A DNA stretch of 64,000 nt from Streptomyces olivaceoviridis. Its GTDB lineage: Bacteria > Actinomycetota > Actinomycetes > Streptomycetales > Streptomycetaceae. The stretch covers positions 1 to 64,000 of the forward strand of contig NZ_BMUI01000004.1 in assembly GCF_014650115.1 (NCBI RefSeq). The letters are read 5' to 3'. Both the position numbers and the translations under genes were made by a program. Positions 1-8,230 of this stretch are shown here, in pieces; position 1 is the first letter of the stretch, and each line of letters starts with the position of its first letter. Below the pieces are notes generated by a model. That model worked only from the letters and a program-made list of their open reading frames with translations. It did not search any database and was not told the DNA's origin.

Positions 1-60
1 ATATGGAAGCCTGGTAACGGGTGGAGTTGACTGGTACTAATAGGCCGAGGGCTTGTCCAT
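1..60 (+). rRNA. rrl: 23S rRNA, 3' end (partial)
   Basis: The first 60 bases hold the conserved 3' tail of bacterial 23S rRNA, including the GGTACTAATAGGCCGAGGG block that pairs with the 5' end in helix 1. The rest of the gene lies upstream of the window. The exact mature 3' end is approximate. Bases 61-168 are the 23S-5S spacer and hold no tRNA. Confidence 0.9.
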
Positions 61-168
61 TGATGCTCGCGTCCACTGTGTATGTTCTGAGGCAACGAAC
101 GGTTGCCGGCTTTGAGCTGAACTGCAAACACAAATGAAGAGTGTGCTTGTTCGCTCGAAACCATTAGG

Positions 169-288
169 GTTTCGGTGGTCATAGCGTGAGGGAAACGCCC
201 GGTTACATTTCGAACCCGGAAGCTAAGCCTCACAGCGCCGATGGTACTGCAGGGGGGACCCTGTGGGAGAGTAGGACGCCGCCGAACA
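169..288 (+). rRNA. rrf: 5S rRNA
   Basis: This is a 120-nt 5S rRNA of the actinomycete type. It starts GTTTCGGTGGTCATAGCG and ends near ACGCCGCCGAAC, so the 5' and 3' ends pair as helix I. Internal conserved pieces (CCCGGTTACATTTCGAACC and GGGAGAGTAGGACGCCGCC) are intact. It follows the 23S end by about 108 nt, the normal rrn order. Confidence 0.95.
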
Positions 289-297
289 ATCTTTGGA

Positions 298-346
298 GGA
301 CCCCTGGTCCCAGCGTTCAGCTGGGACCAGGGGTCCTTTTGTTTTT
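298..346 (+). terminator. rRNA operon intrinsic terminator
   Basis: A perfect 16-bp stem (298-313 with 321-336, left arm GGACCCCTGGTCCCAG) closes a 7-nt loop. It is followed by a T-rich tail (TTTTGTTTTT, 337-346). This is a textbook factor-independent terminator placed 10 nt after 5S rRNA. Confidence 0.95.
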
Positions 347-351
347 ACAAT
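346..351 (+). promoter_or_regulatory. candidate -10 element for the RDDR/TPR gene
   Basis: TACAAT at 346-351 sits at the very end of the rRNA terminator T-tract and 28 nt before the ATG at 380. It is a good -10 match, but no -35 is visible at the right distance because the terminator stem occupies that position. This could be an extended or factor-assisted promoter, or the match may be fortuitous. Confidence 0.3.
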
Positions 352-379
352 GCTTGTAGTACCGAAGACAGGAGTCACC

Positions 380-2266
380 ATGTCCACCAACTCTCCCGAG
401 GACCGACCGGAGCGCGACCAGCGGCGACGGGACAGTGGTGACCGGGGTGACCGTGGCGGCTTCCGCCGCGACAACGACCGCCGTGACTACGACCGGCGTG
501 GCGGCGACGACCGGCGTGGTAGCGACCGCGGTGGCGATCGTGGTGGCTACGGCCGCCGCGATGACCGCCGTGATGACCGGCGTGACGACCGCCGTGGTGG
601 CGGTTTCCGCCGCGAGGGCGAGCGTGGCGCGCGTCCGGGGTTCCAGCGGGATGACCGCGACCGGGGTGAGCGTGGCGGGTTCCGTCGCGACGACCGCCGC
701 GACGACCGTGGGGACCGCGGTTTCCGTCGTGACGACCGCGGTGACCGAGGCGACCGCCCCTCCTTCCGCCGTGATGACGACCGTGGCGGCTACGGCCGGC
801 GCGACGACAACCGCGGTGGCTACGGCCGCCGTGACGACCGGCGGGACGACCGCCGTGACGACCGGCGCGACGACCGGCGTGACGACCGCGACCGCGGCGA
901 GCGCGGTGGCTTCCGGCGTGACGATCGCCGCGACGACCGTCGCGACGACCGCAGGGATGACAGCCGTGGTGGCGGCTACCGCCGTGAGGGCGACCGGGGT
1001 TCGCGCCCGGCCTTCCGTCGGGACGATCGGCGTGACGACCGTCGCGATGACCGCAGGGACGACCGTGGGGACCGCGGTTTCCGTCGTGACGACCGCGGTG
1101 ACCGAGGCGACCGCCCCTCCTTCCGCCGTGATGACGACCGTGGCGGCTACGGCCGGCGCGACGACCGGCGGGATGACGACCGTGGCGGCTTCCGCCGCGA
1201 CGACCGGCGTGACGACCACCGAGGTGGCTTCCGGCGCGATGACCGCCGTGACGATCGTCGGGACGACCGCCGTGACGATCGCGACCGTGGCGACCGTGGT
1301 GGCTTCCGTCGGGACGACAGCCGTGGTGAGCGCGGCGGCTTCCGTGGCCGCGATGGCCGGGACGACCGTGGGGGCCGCGGGCCCCGCAGGGACGACCGCG
1401 GTGACCGCGGCGGGCGCCCCGGTGGCTTCCGTGGCCGCGACGGCCGGGACGACCGCCGTGGCGGGGGCCGGTTCCGTGATGAGCGGGACCGGGACCGGGA
1501 GCCGATCAAGCGGCTGCCGATCCCGGAGGACGTCACCGGAGACGAGATCGACAAGGACGTCCGGCAGGAGCTGCAGAGCCTGCCCAAGACGCTCGCGGAG
1601 GACGTCGCCAAGAACCTGGTGATGGTCGCCCGGCTCATCGACGAGGACCCCGAGGGCGCCTACGGCTACTCCAAGGTGGCCCTGCGCCTGGCGTCCCGCG
1701 TGGCCGCCGTGCGCGAGGCCGCGGGATTCGCCGCGTACGCGAACCAGAAGTACAGCGAGGCGCTCGCCGAGTTCCGGGCCGCCCGGCGGATGACCGGGAG
1801 CGTGGACCTGTGGCCGGTGATGGCCGACTGCGAGCGCGGGCTCGGCCGGCCGGAGAAGGCGCTGGACATGGCCGGTGCCCCGGAGGTGCACAAGCTGGAC
1901 AAGGCCGGGCAGGTCGAGATGCGGCTCGTCGCCGCTGGTGCCCGGCGTGACATGGGCCAGCTGGACGCGGCCATCGTGACCCTCCAGAGCCCGGAGCTGG
2001 CCTCCAACTCGGTGCAGCCGTGGACCGCTCGCCTGCGCTACGCGTACGCGGACGCCCTGCTGGCCGCCGGCCGGGAGCGCGAGGCGCGGGAGTGGTTCGC
2101 GAAGGCCGTCGAGGCGGACCGGGACGGCAGCACGGACGCCTCCGACCGGCTCGCCGAGCTGGACGGCGTGGAGTTCGTGGACGCCCTGTCCGAGGACGTC
2201 GAGGACGGCGCGGACGCGGCCGGTGAGTCCGCCGACGCCGCCCCGGAGGACGGCGACAAGAACTGA
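380..2266 (+). CDS. Arg/Asp/Gly-repeat protein with C-terminal TPR-like domain
   Basis: This 628-aa protein has two parts. Residues ~20-370 are almost only R, D, G, F and Y, built from tandem RRDDRRDD, RGGFRRDD and RGGYGRRDD units, so this part is predicted to be disordered. Residues ~375-610 are a normal alpha-helical domain with TPR-like helices (for example GYSKVALRLASRVAAVREA and QKYSEALAEFRAARRM). The start is ATG 380, preceded by AGGAG at 370-374; the open frame extends upstream to 293, but that would run back through the terminator. RG/RD-rich tails resemble the RNA-binding or phase-separating RGG tails of RNA helicases. Together with its position directly behind an rRNA operon, this suggests an RNA- or ribosome-related role, but that is inference. 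The TPR part is likely the conserved portion. Confidence 0.85.
   Translation: MSTNSPEDRPERDQRRRDSGDRGDRGGFRRDNDRRDYDRRGGDDRRGSDRGGDRGGYGRRDDRRDDRRDDRRGGGFRREGERGARPGFQRDDRDRGERGGFRRDDRRDDRGDRGFRRDDRGDRGDRPSFRRDDDRGGYGRRDDNRGGYGRRDDRRDDRRDDRRDDRRDDRDRGERGGFRRDDRRDDRRDDRRDDSRGGGYRREGDRGSRPAFRRDDRRDDRRDDRRDDRGDRGFRRDDRGDRGDRPSFRRDDDRGGYGRRDDRRDDDRGGFRRDDRRDDHRGGFRRDDRRDDRRDDRRDDRDRGDRGGFRRDDSRGERGGFRGRDGRDDRGGRGPRRDDRGDRGGRPGGFRGRDGRDDRRGGGRFRDERDRDREPIKRLPIPEDVTGDEIDKDVRQELQSLPKTLAEDVAKNLVMVARLIDEDPEGAYGYSKVALRLASRVAAVREAAGFAAYANQKYSEALAEFRAARRMTGSVDLWPVMADCERGLGRPEKALDMAGAPEVHKLDKAGQVEMRLVAAGARRDMGQLDAAIVTLQSPELASNSVQPWTARLRYAYADALLAAGREREAREWFAKAVEADRDGSTDASDRLAELDGVEFVDALSEDVEDGADAAGESADAAPEDGDKN
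440..1500 (+). repeat. coding tandem repeats, including a 108-bp exact direct repeat
   Basis: Degenerate tandem units of 12-24 bp (cgtgacgaccgg-like) encode the RDDR/RGGF tract. Within it, 701-808 is repeated base for base at 1058-1165. The offset is 357 bp (119 codons), so recombination between the copies would delete or duplicate 119 residues in frame. The repeats also create long spurious ORFs in other frames. Confidence 0.9.
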
Positions 2267-2273
2267 CGTCAGT

Positions 2274-2320
2274 CACACGGAAGGGGGCAGGCTCCTGGGG
2301 AGCCTGCCCCCTTCCGTGTG
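2274..2320. terminator. bidirectional terminator hairpin
   Basis: A perfect 22-bp inverted repeat (2274-2295 with 2299-2320; left arm CACACGGAAGGGGGCAGGCT plus CC) closes a 3-nt loop. It lies between the convergent genes ending at 2266 (+) and 2354 (-). There is no long T-tract, as is usual in Streptomyces, but stem length and position argue for termination from both sides. Confidence 0.85.
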
Positions 2321-2353
2321 TCGGCGGCCCGTGCGTTGACGCCCGCCGCCGGC

Positions 2354-3637
2354 TCAGATCTCCAGTGCCCGCAGCACCAGCCCCGAGGCCGGTTTCGGGC
2401 CGAACGACGTCGACTTCCGGGGCATGGTCACGCCCTGCCGGGCCAGGTCGCGTACGACCTCCTCGCGGACCGGGTGCAGCAGGACCGCCGTACCGCCGTC
2501 GCGTTCCGCCTTCTCGACCGTCGCGGCCGTGTCGTGGATGTAGGCGATGTGGGCCGGGGAGTCCTCGGGGATGTGCCAGACGTGGTCCAGCAGCGTGGCG
2601 TGCAGGACCGTCGCGTCCAGGGCGCGCCAGGCGGCCGGGCGGTCCGCGGGGACGGTCCGGGCCAGGAGATCGGGGTCCGGGCGGTCGAGCAGGTGGAAGA
2701 CGCCGTCGCCGGCGAGCAGGAAGGCGTTGCCGGCGCAGGCCGCGTCCGCCAGCGTCTCCAGGGCCTGGGCGAGGGGCTTGTCGAGGTGCCGTACCCGGAA
2801 CAGGCCGTCCACCGCGGCCAGGGCGTCCGCCACCGGCAGACCGTGCAGCAGCCGGTGGATGGCGCGGACGCGCAGCGGGTAGCGGGCGGTGTCGACGAGG
2901 AGGACCAGGCCGTAGTCCCAGGGACTGGGGGAGGGGTGTTCCAGGCGCAGCCGGCGGTAGGTGGCCCAGCGGTGGTGGCCGTCGGCGATGAGGGCCTGGC
3001 GGCCGGCGAGGTCGGTCTGGATGCGGGTCAGTTCCTCGGGGTCGGTGACGGACCAGAGGCGGTGCCGGTAGCCGTCCTCGGTGGTCGTGGCCAGCAGGGG
3101 CGGGCGGTCCACCGTGCGCTCGACGACCTCGGCCGCCGTGCCGTCGCCCCGGTAGGTCAGCAGCAGCGGCTCCAGGTTGGCGCGTGTGGCCCGCATGAGG
3201 GCCGCGCGGTCGGCGACCACGGGCGGCATGACGTCCTCGTGCGGGAGCACCACGCCCTCGGCGGGTTCGGTGACCCGCAGGGTGCCGATGATGCCGCGCT
3301 GGAGCATGCCGTCGCCGTGCCGCTGCTCGTACACGTAGAGGCCCGGCTCGGGGTCGGCGGCGAGGATGCCCTCGTCCAGCCAGCGGCGCAGCGTGTCGGC
3401 GGCCTGCTCGGTGCGGGCGCTGGGGGTGCCGGCCTGGGGGAGGATCAGCCGGACGATGTTGTACGGGTCGGCCGACTGGAGGTGGTGCAGGCCGTCGGGG
3501 CGTACGACGACGTCGTAGGGCGGGGAGGTGACGGAGGCGAGGCTGCCGACCCGGTCGGGGTCGTAACGAAGACCTCGGAACGGGGTGAGTTCCAGGCCTC
3601 GACGCGGTGTTGCCTCCCAGTGACCTGCTGTGTTCAT
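2354..3637 (-). CDS. DUF1015 family protein
   Basis: This 427-aa protein matches the DUF1015 family pattern. The N-terminal LELTPFRGLRYDPDRVG and the SPPYDVV motif are followed by the ADPYNIVRLILP segment, and IADGHHRW appears mid-protein. Family length is about 400-430 aa, so it is full length. The biochemical function is not established. The start at 3637 leaves a 68-bp divergent spacer to the HAD gene at 3706, so the two promoters overlap. A start further inside, at the conserved LELTPF, is possible. It ends opposite a shared bidirectional terminator. Confidence 0.85.
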   Translation of the reverse strand: MNTAGHWEATPRRGLELTPFRGLRYDPDRVGSLASVTSPPYDVVVRPDGLHHLQSADPYNIVRLILPQAGTPSARTEQAADTLRRWLDEGILAADPEPGLYVYEQRHGDGMLQRGIIGTLRVTEPAEGVVLPHEDVMPPVVADRAALMRATRANLEPLLLTYRGDGTAAEVVERTVDRPPLLATTTEDGYRHRLWSVTDPEELTRIQTDLAGRQALIADGHHRWATYRRLRLEHPSPSPWDYGLVLLVDTARYPLRVRAIHRLLHGLPVADALAAVDGLFRVRHLDKPLAQALETLADAACAGNAFLLAGDGVFHLLDRPDPDLLARTVPADRPAAWRALDATVLHATLLDHVWHIPEDSPAHIAYIHDTAATVEKAERDGGTAVLLHPVREEVVRDLARQGVTMPRKSTSFGPKPASGLVLRALEI

Positions 3638-3705
3638 CCCGGCATCGTACGTGTGTCAGTGGTGTGCGGGATGATCGGGGGAAAGGCGAGTGAACGAGGA
3701 GCGAT

Positions 3706-4740
3706 GTGGACATGAGCCAGGGCGTCAGGACGAGGCCCGAGGGCAGTGGGCAGCCCCTGAGCGAGGCGTACGACACGGCGCTGCTCGATCTGGACGGGGT
3801 GGTGTACGCGGGTGGGAGCGCGATCGCGCACGCGGTCGACTCGCTGGCGGTGGCCCGGTCGGGGGGGATGCGTCTCGCGTACGTCACCAACAACGCGCTG
3901 CGGACGCCGGACGCGGTGGCCGGGCATCTGACGGAGCTGGGCATACCGACGGGCGCGGACGATGTCATCACCTCCGCGCAGGCCGTCGCGCGGCTGATCA
4001 GCGAACAGGTGCCGGCCGGGGCCCGGGTGCTGGTGATCGGTGGTGAGGGGCTGCGGGTGGCGTTGCGCGAGCGGGGCCTGACGCCGGTGGAGTCGGCGGA
4101 CGACGACCCGGCGGCGGTCGTGCAGGGTTACGGCGGGCCCGATCTGCCCTGGGGGCGGTTCGCGGAGGCGTCGTACGCCGTCCGGCGGGGTGTGCCGTGG
4201 TTCGCGTCCAACACGGATCTGACGATTCCGAGCGGGCGGGGCATCGCTCCGGGCAACGGGGCGGCCGTGGAGGTCGTGCGGATCGCGACGGGTGCCGAGC
4301 CGCAGGTCGCGGGCAAGCCGCTGCCCCCGATGCACCGGGAGACGATCATCCGGACCGGTGCCGAGCGGCCGCTGGTGGTCGGGGACCGGCTGGACACGGA
4401 CATCGAGGGCGCGTTCAACGGCGGGGTGGACTCACTGCTGGTGCTGACCGGGGTCACCGGCGGGGCGCAGTTGCTCGCCGCGCCGCCGCAGCACCGTCCG
4501 ACGTATGTGGACGCAGATCTGCGCGGGCTGCTCACCGGGCAGCCGGATATCACCCGGGAAGGTGACGGTTTCCGTTGCGGCGGGTGGACGGCGGCGGCCG
4601 GGACGGACCGGTTGGAGCTGACGGGCGACGGCGAGCCGCTGGACGGGCTGCGGGCGCTGTGCGCGGCGGCCTGGACGGCGGCGGGGGAGGGATCCTGCGC
4701 GCTGGACGGGGAGAAGGCGCTGGCCAGGCTGGGGCTCTGA
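3706..4740 (+). CDS. HAD superfamily hydrolase (NagD/HAD-IIA type)
   Basis: This 344-aa protein carries HAD motif I as LLDLDGVVYAG (nucleophile and acid/base Asp), the motif II region YVTNNALRTP, and motif IV as VGDRLDTDIEGAFNGG. The C2 cap between motifs II and III makes it a HAD-IIA (NagD/PGP-like) phosphatase of small phospho-metabolites. An extra C-terminal ~75 aa is present. GTG 3706 lies 5 nt after GAGGA (3696-3700); ATG 3712 is the in-frame alternative. The substrate cannot be told from sequence. Confidence 0.88.
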   Translation: MDMSQGVRTRPEGSGQPLSEAYDTALLDLDGVVYAGGSAIAHAVDSLAVARSGGMRLAYVTNNALRTPDAVAGHLTELGIPTGADDVITSAQAVARLISEQVPAGARVLVIGGEGLRVALRERGLTPVESADDDPAAVVQGYGGPDLPWGRFAEASYAVRRGVPWFASNTDLTIPSGRGIAPGNGAAVEVVRIATGAEPQVAGKPLPPMHRETIIRTGAERPLVVGDRLDTDIEGAFNGGVDSLLVLTGVTGGAQLLAAPPQHRPTYVDADLRGLLTGQPDITREGDGFRCGGWTAAAGTDRLELTGDGEPLDGLRALCAAAWTAAGEGSCALDGEKALARLGL

Positions 4741-4849
4741 CGGTCCCTCAGGCGCCCGGCGGGCCTCAGGGGAGCGGTACGCGGGCGGACCCCGGGGCAC
4801 TTCGGCGGGCTTCCGCGGGCCTCACAGGAACCGGGGATCGAGATCCGAG

Positions 4850-4868
4850 CGAGGGTAGGCTAACCTAA
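4850..4868 (+). promoter_or_regulatory. iron box (DmdR/IdeR operator)
   Basis: CGAGGGTAGGCTAACCTAA matches the 19-bp actinomycete iron-box consensus TTAGGTTAGGCTAACCTAA at about 16 of 19 positions, with a perfect right half. It ends 4 nt before the GTG of the first siderophore permease and overlaps the likely -10 (TAGGCT, 4856-4861). Binding of iron-loaded DmdR should therefore block initiation. Confidence 0.85.
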
Positions 4869-4872
4869 CCTC

Positions 4873-5916
4873 GTGTTGGTCGACAGTCCTCCGGAACAGC
4901 GCGCGGAGACCGCCCCCGCGCCCCCAACCCGCCGGGCGGCGAGGGCCCTTGGGCTCCTGCTCTCGGTCGTGCTCCTGGTGCTTGTCGCCCTGGCGAGCAT
5001 CGCGATCGGGGCGAAAGCGCTGTCGCTGGACCAGGTCTGGCACGGCCTGTTCCACGACACGGGGACGTACGGCGACGTGGTCGTCGACGAGCGGCTCTCG
5101 CGCACGGCCCTCGGTCTGCTGGCCGGTGCCGCGCTCGGCCTGTCCGGCGCGGTCCTCCAGGCGCTGACCCGCAACCCGCTGGCCGAGCCCGGGCTGCTCG
5201 GCATGAACGCGGGCGCCTCCGCCGCCGTCGTGACGGCCATGACCTACTTCGGCGTCACCAGCCTCAGCGGCTATGTGTGGTTCGCGTTCCTCGGCGCGGC
5301 GGCGGTCGGCGCGCTGGTGTGGTTCCTCGGCGGCAGCCGGGGCGCCACCCCGGTACGGCTCGCGCTCGCCGGTACGGCGATCAGCGCGGCCCTGTACGGC
5401 TACCTCCAGGCCGTGATGATCACGGACGGCGCGGCCCTCGGCAAGATGCGCTTCTGGACGGTGGGTTCGCTGGTCTCGGCCACGAACTCGACCATCGCGC
5501 AGGTCCTGCCGTTCCTCGCGGTCGGCACGGTCCTCGCGCTCGCCCTGGCCCGGCCGCTGAACGCCGTGGAGATGGGCGACGACACCGCCCGCGCCCTCGG
5601 CGCGAACCTCGGCCGCACCCGGGCGCTGGCCATGCTGGCCGCCGTGGTGCTGTGCGGTGCCGCGACCGCCGCCTGCGGCCCGATCGTCTTCGTCGGCCTG
5701 ATGGTTCCGCACGTCGTGCGCTCCTTCACCGGCCCCGACCTGCGCTGGATCCTGCCGTACGCCACGGTCCTGGCGCCCGTGCTGCTGCTCGGCGCCGATG
5801 TCGTCGGCCGGGTCGTGGCCCGCCCCGCCGAGCTCCAGGTCGGCATCGTCACCGCGATCATCGGCGGCCCGGTCTTCATCTTTCTCGTACGACGGCGGAG
5901 GACGTCCCAGCTGTGA
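4873..5916 (+). CDS. iron-siderophore ABC transporter permease (FecCD family) 1
   Basis: This 347-aa integral membrane protein has about 9-10 hydrophobic segments. It carries FecCD signatures: QALTRNPLAEPGLLGMNAGA, the GALVWFLGG helix and PIVFVGLMVPHVVRSFTGPD, the last being the coupling-helix region that docks the ATPase. It imports ferric siderophores through the cytoplasmic membrane. GTG 4873 follows the iron box so closely that no ribosome-binding site fits, so the mRNA is probably leaderless. It is coupled by a GTGA overlap to the second permease. No binding-protein gene adjoins the operon, so a solute-binding protein encoded elsewhere must serve it. Confidence 0.92.
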   Translation: MLVDSPPEQRAETAPAPPTRRAARALGLLLSVVLLVLVALASIAIGAKALSLDQVWHGLFHDTGTYGDVVVDERLSRTALGLLAGAALGLSGAVLQALTRNPLAEPGLLGMNAGASAAVVTAMTYFGVTSLSGYVWFAFLGAAAVGALVWFLGGSRGATPVRLALAGTAISAALYGYLQAVMITDGAALGKMRFWTVGSLVSATNSTIAQVLPFLAVGTVLALALARPLNAVEMGDDTARALGANLGRTRALAMLAAVVLCGAATAACGPIVFVGLMVPHVVRSFTGPDLRWILPYATVLAPVLLLGADVVGRVVARPAELQVGIVTAIIGGPVFIFLVRRRRTSQL

Positions 5917-6959
5917 AGACACACTCCAGGAGCCGTGCCGTGCGCACCCCCGGCGGGCTCTCGCTGCGCCTGGACCCGCGCGCGCTGGTCGTCGTCGTGC
6001 TGCTGCTCGCCGCGGCCTGTGCCGCCGGTGTCGCGTTGATCGGCACCGGCGAGGCGAGGATCCCGGCGGCCGACGTGCTGCGGACGCTCGCCGGCGACGG
6101 CACCGCCTACCAGGACTTCATCGTCAACGAGCTGCGGCTGCCGCGCGTCCTCGTCGGTCTGCTGGTCGGTGCCTCGCTCGGCCTCGGCGGGGCGCTGTTC
6201 CAGTCGGTCTCCCGCAACCCGCTGGGCAGCCCGGACGTGCTCGGCCTGTCGCAGGGGTCGACGGCCGGGGCGCTCGTCGTGATCGTGCTGATGTCCGGCA
6301 GCGCCTCCCAGGTGACCGTGGGCGCGCTGGCGGGCGGTCTGGTGACCGGTGTCGCCATCTACGCGCTCGCCTGGAAGCGGGGCGTGCACGGATACCGGCT
6401 GGTGCTGGTCGGCATCGGCGTCAACGCGATCATGACGGCGGTCAACGGCTATCTGCTCACCAAGGCCGACCTGGTCGACGCGACCCGCGCGGTGGTGTGG
6501 ATGACCGGCTCGCTGAACGGGCGGGGCTGGGAGCAGGTCTGGCCGCTGCTCGGGCTGTGCGCCGTCCTCGTCCCGCTGGTCCTCGCCAACGCGCGCGGCC
6601 TGCGGATGATGGAGATGGGCGACGACATCTCGAACGCGCTCGGCGTGCGCGTGCAGCGCGTCCGGCTCGTGCTCATGGTCTGCGCCGTCCTGCTCGTCGC
6701 CGCCGCCACGGCCGCCGCGGGCCCCGTCAGCTTCGTCGCGCTCACCGCGCCGCAGCTCGCCCGCCGCCTCACCCGCTCGCCGGGGCCGAACCTGGTGCCC
6801 TCCCTGTGCATGGGGGCGACCCTGCTGGTCGCCGCCGACTGGGCCTCCCAGCGCGCCTTCGGCGCCGACCAGTTGCCCGTCGGCGTGGTCACCGGCGTCC
6901 TCGGTGGCGCCTACCTGCTGTGGCTGCTGGTCACCGAGCGCCGGGCGGGCCGGATATGA
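5913..6959 (+). CDS. iron-siderophore ABC transporter permease (FecCD family) 2
   Basis: This 348-aa FecCD permease is paralogous to the preceding gene. Signatures are LFQSVSRNPLGSPDVLGLSQGS and AAAGPVSFVALTAPQLARRL. The open frame extends far upstream to 5277, but the real start is GTG 5913, overlapping the previous stop (GTGA); this gives a normal N-terminus of short basic leader plus first TM helix at ~20-40. The two permeases are expected to form a heterodimeric channel. It is iron-regulated through the upstream iron box as part of one transcript. Confidence 0.92.
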   Translation: MKTHSRSRAVRTPGGLSLRLDPRALVVVVLLLAAACAAGVALIGTGEARIPAADVLRTLAGDGTAYQDFIVNELRLPRVLVGLLVGASLGLGGALFQSVSRNPLGSPDVLGLSQGSTAGALVVIVLMSGSASQVTVGALAGGLVTGVAIYALAWKRGVHGYRLVLVGIGVNAIMTAVNGYLLTKADLVDATRAVVWMTGSLNGRGWEQVWPLLGLCAVLVPLVLANARGLRMMEMGDDISNALGVRVQRVRLVLMVCAVLLVAAATAAAGPVSFVALTAPQLARRLTRSPGPNLVPSLCMGATLLVAADWASQRAFGADQLPVGVVTGVLGGAYLLWLLVTERRAGRI

Positions 6960-7015
6960 AGCGCGCGCAGGGCCCGGACCCGAGCGGCGCGCACCCGAAC
7001 ACCCCTAGGAGCACT

Positions 7016-7828
7016 GTGAACCGCCTGTCCGCGGAGAACGTCACCCTCGCCTACGACCAGCGGGTCATCGCCGAGCAGCTGTCGGTGGAGATCCCGGACA
7101 ACTCCTTCACGGTGATCGTCGGCCCGAACGCGTGCGGCAAGTCGACGCTGCTGCGGGCGCTGTCGCGGATGCTCAGGCCCAGCCAGGGCCGGGTGCTGCT
7201 GGACGGGCAGGCCATCCAGTCGATGCCCGCCAAGAAGGTCGCGCGGACCCTGGGCCTGCTGCCGCAGTCGTCCGTCGCGCCCGACGGCATCACCGTCGCC
7301 GACCTCGTCGGCCGTGGCCGCTACCCGCACCAGGGCCTGCTGCGCCAGTGGTCGGCGGAGGACGAGCGGGTCGTGCGGGAGTCGATGCGGCAGACGGGGG
7401 TGGCGGAGCTGGCCGAGCGGTACGTGGACGAGCTGTCCGGCGGGCAGCGGCAGCGGGTGTGGATCGCCATGGCGCTCGCCCAGCAGACCCCGCTGCTGCT
7501 CCTGGACGAGCCGACCACCTACCTGGACATCCAGCACCAGATCGACGTCCTCGACCTGTGCGCCGAGCTGCACGAGGAGCAGGGCCGGACGCTGGTGGCG
7601 GTGCTGCACGACCTCAACCACGCCGCCCGCTACGCCACCCACCTCATCGCCCTGCGCGGCGGCACGGTGATCGCCGAGGGCGCCCCGAACGACATCGTCA
7701 CGGCCGAACTGGTCGAGGAGGTCTTCGGGCTGCGCTGCCAGGTCATCGCCGACCCGGAGACGGGCACCCCGCTGGTCGTGCCGGCGGCCCGGAAGGCGCG
7801 TGCGGAGAAGGCCACGGCGGCTTCCTGA
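7016..7828 (+). CDS. iron-siderophore ABC transporter ATP-binding protein
   Basis: This 270-aa FepC-type ATPase has Walker A GPNACGKSTLLRAL, the Q-loop in LGLLPQSS, signature LSGGQRQRVWIAMALAQ, Walker B LLLLDEPTTYLD and the switch histidine in VLHDLNHA. It powers the two FecCD permeases. GTG 7016 has a good AGGAG at 7007-7011. An alternative ATG at 6956 overlaps the previous stop (ATGA) and would add 20 residues with no counterpart in the family. It ends 12 bp from the convergent SCP2 gene with no hairpin between. Confidence 0.92.
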   Translation: MNRLSAENVTLAYDQRVIAEQLSVEIPDNSFTVIVGPNACGKSTLLRALSRMLRPSQGRVLLDGQAIQSMPAKKVARTLGLLPQSSVAPDGITVADLVGRGRYPHQGLLRQWSAEDERVVRESMRQTGVAELAERYVDELSGGQRQRVWIAMALAQQTPLLLLDEPTTYLDIQHQIDVLDLCAELHEEQGRTLVAVLHDLNHAARYATHLIALRGGTVIAEGAPNDIVTAELVEEVFGLRCQVIADPETGTPLVVPAARKARAEKATAAS

Positions 7829-7840
7829 CGACGTGAGCGC

Positions 7841-8188
7841 CTACAGCAGCTTCCGCAGCCGGAACAGGTCCAGCAGGCTCGCCTCCAGCCTCACCCGGCC
7901 CGAGCCCCAGGCGGTCGCGAAGTTCAGCTCGCCGCCCACCAGGGCCACCAGGTCGTCCCCGGCCATGGCGAGCCTGATCCGCGCCTTCTCACGGGGTGGC
8001 CCCGGAAGGGTCTCGTCGACCTCGATCCTGCCGCCGGTCATCCGGCCCGCGAAGGTGACGTCGAGATCGGTGATGTGGCAGCTCACCGAGCGGTCGAGCG
8101 CGGCGGCCGCGCGGACGTCGCCCTCGGCCCCCCGCATGTTGTCCGAAAGCTTCCCCAGTGCGGCGCGGCACTCCTCGATCGTGGCCAT
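7841..8188 (-). CDS. SCP2 sterol-binding-domain protein
   Basis: This 115-aa protein begins MATIEECRAALGKL. It has the SCP2/sterol-carrier layout: an N-terminal helix, a central beta region (SCHITDLDVTFAGRMTGG) and a C-terminal segment ending LEASLLDLFRLRKLL. SCP2-fold proteins bind hydrophobic ligands; the ligand here is unknown. ATG 8188 was chosen because the longer upstream frame reads against the promoter of the divergent gene and looks non-coding. Confidence 0.75.
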   Translation of the reverse strand: MATIEECRAALGKLSDNMRGAEGDVRAAAALDRSVSCHITDLDVTFAGRMTGGRIEVDETLPGPPREKARIRLAMAGDDLVALVGGELNFATAWGSGRVRLEASLLDLFRLRKLL

Positions 8189-8230
8189 CGCCCACGACGG
8201 TACCCCAGCGGTTCGCGGTAGCGTCTGGGC

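Noticed and set aside
293..379. N-terminal extension of the RDDR/TPR protein
   Set aside because: It would be translated through the rRNA terminator; ATG 380 has its own AGGAG.
440..1500. CRISPR-like array of short repeats
   Set aside because: Units are degenerate, in codon register and without unique spacers; they encode the RDDR/RGGF tract.
317..1891. A 524-codon minus-strand frame and a 395-codon plus-strand frame (435-1622) across the repeat gene
   Set aside because: Both are Ala/Thr/Val-only translations of the same tandem repeats in wrong frames; they have no ribosome-binding site and end inside the TPR coding part.
1635..3971. A 778-codon minus-strand frame
   Set aside because: It spans three clear genes out of frame; Pro/Arg-rich composition is typical of shadow frames in high-GC DNA.
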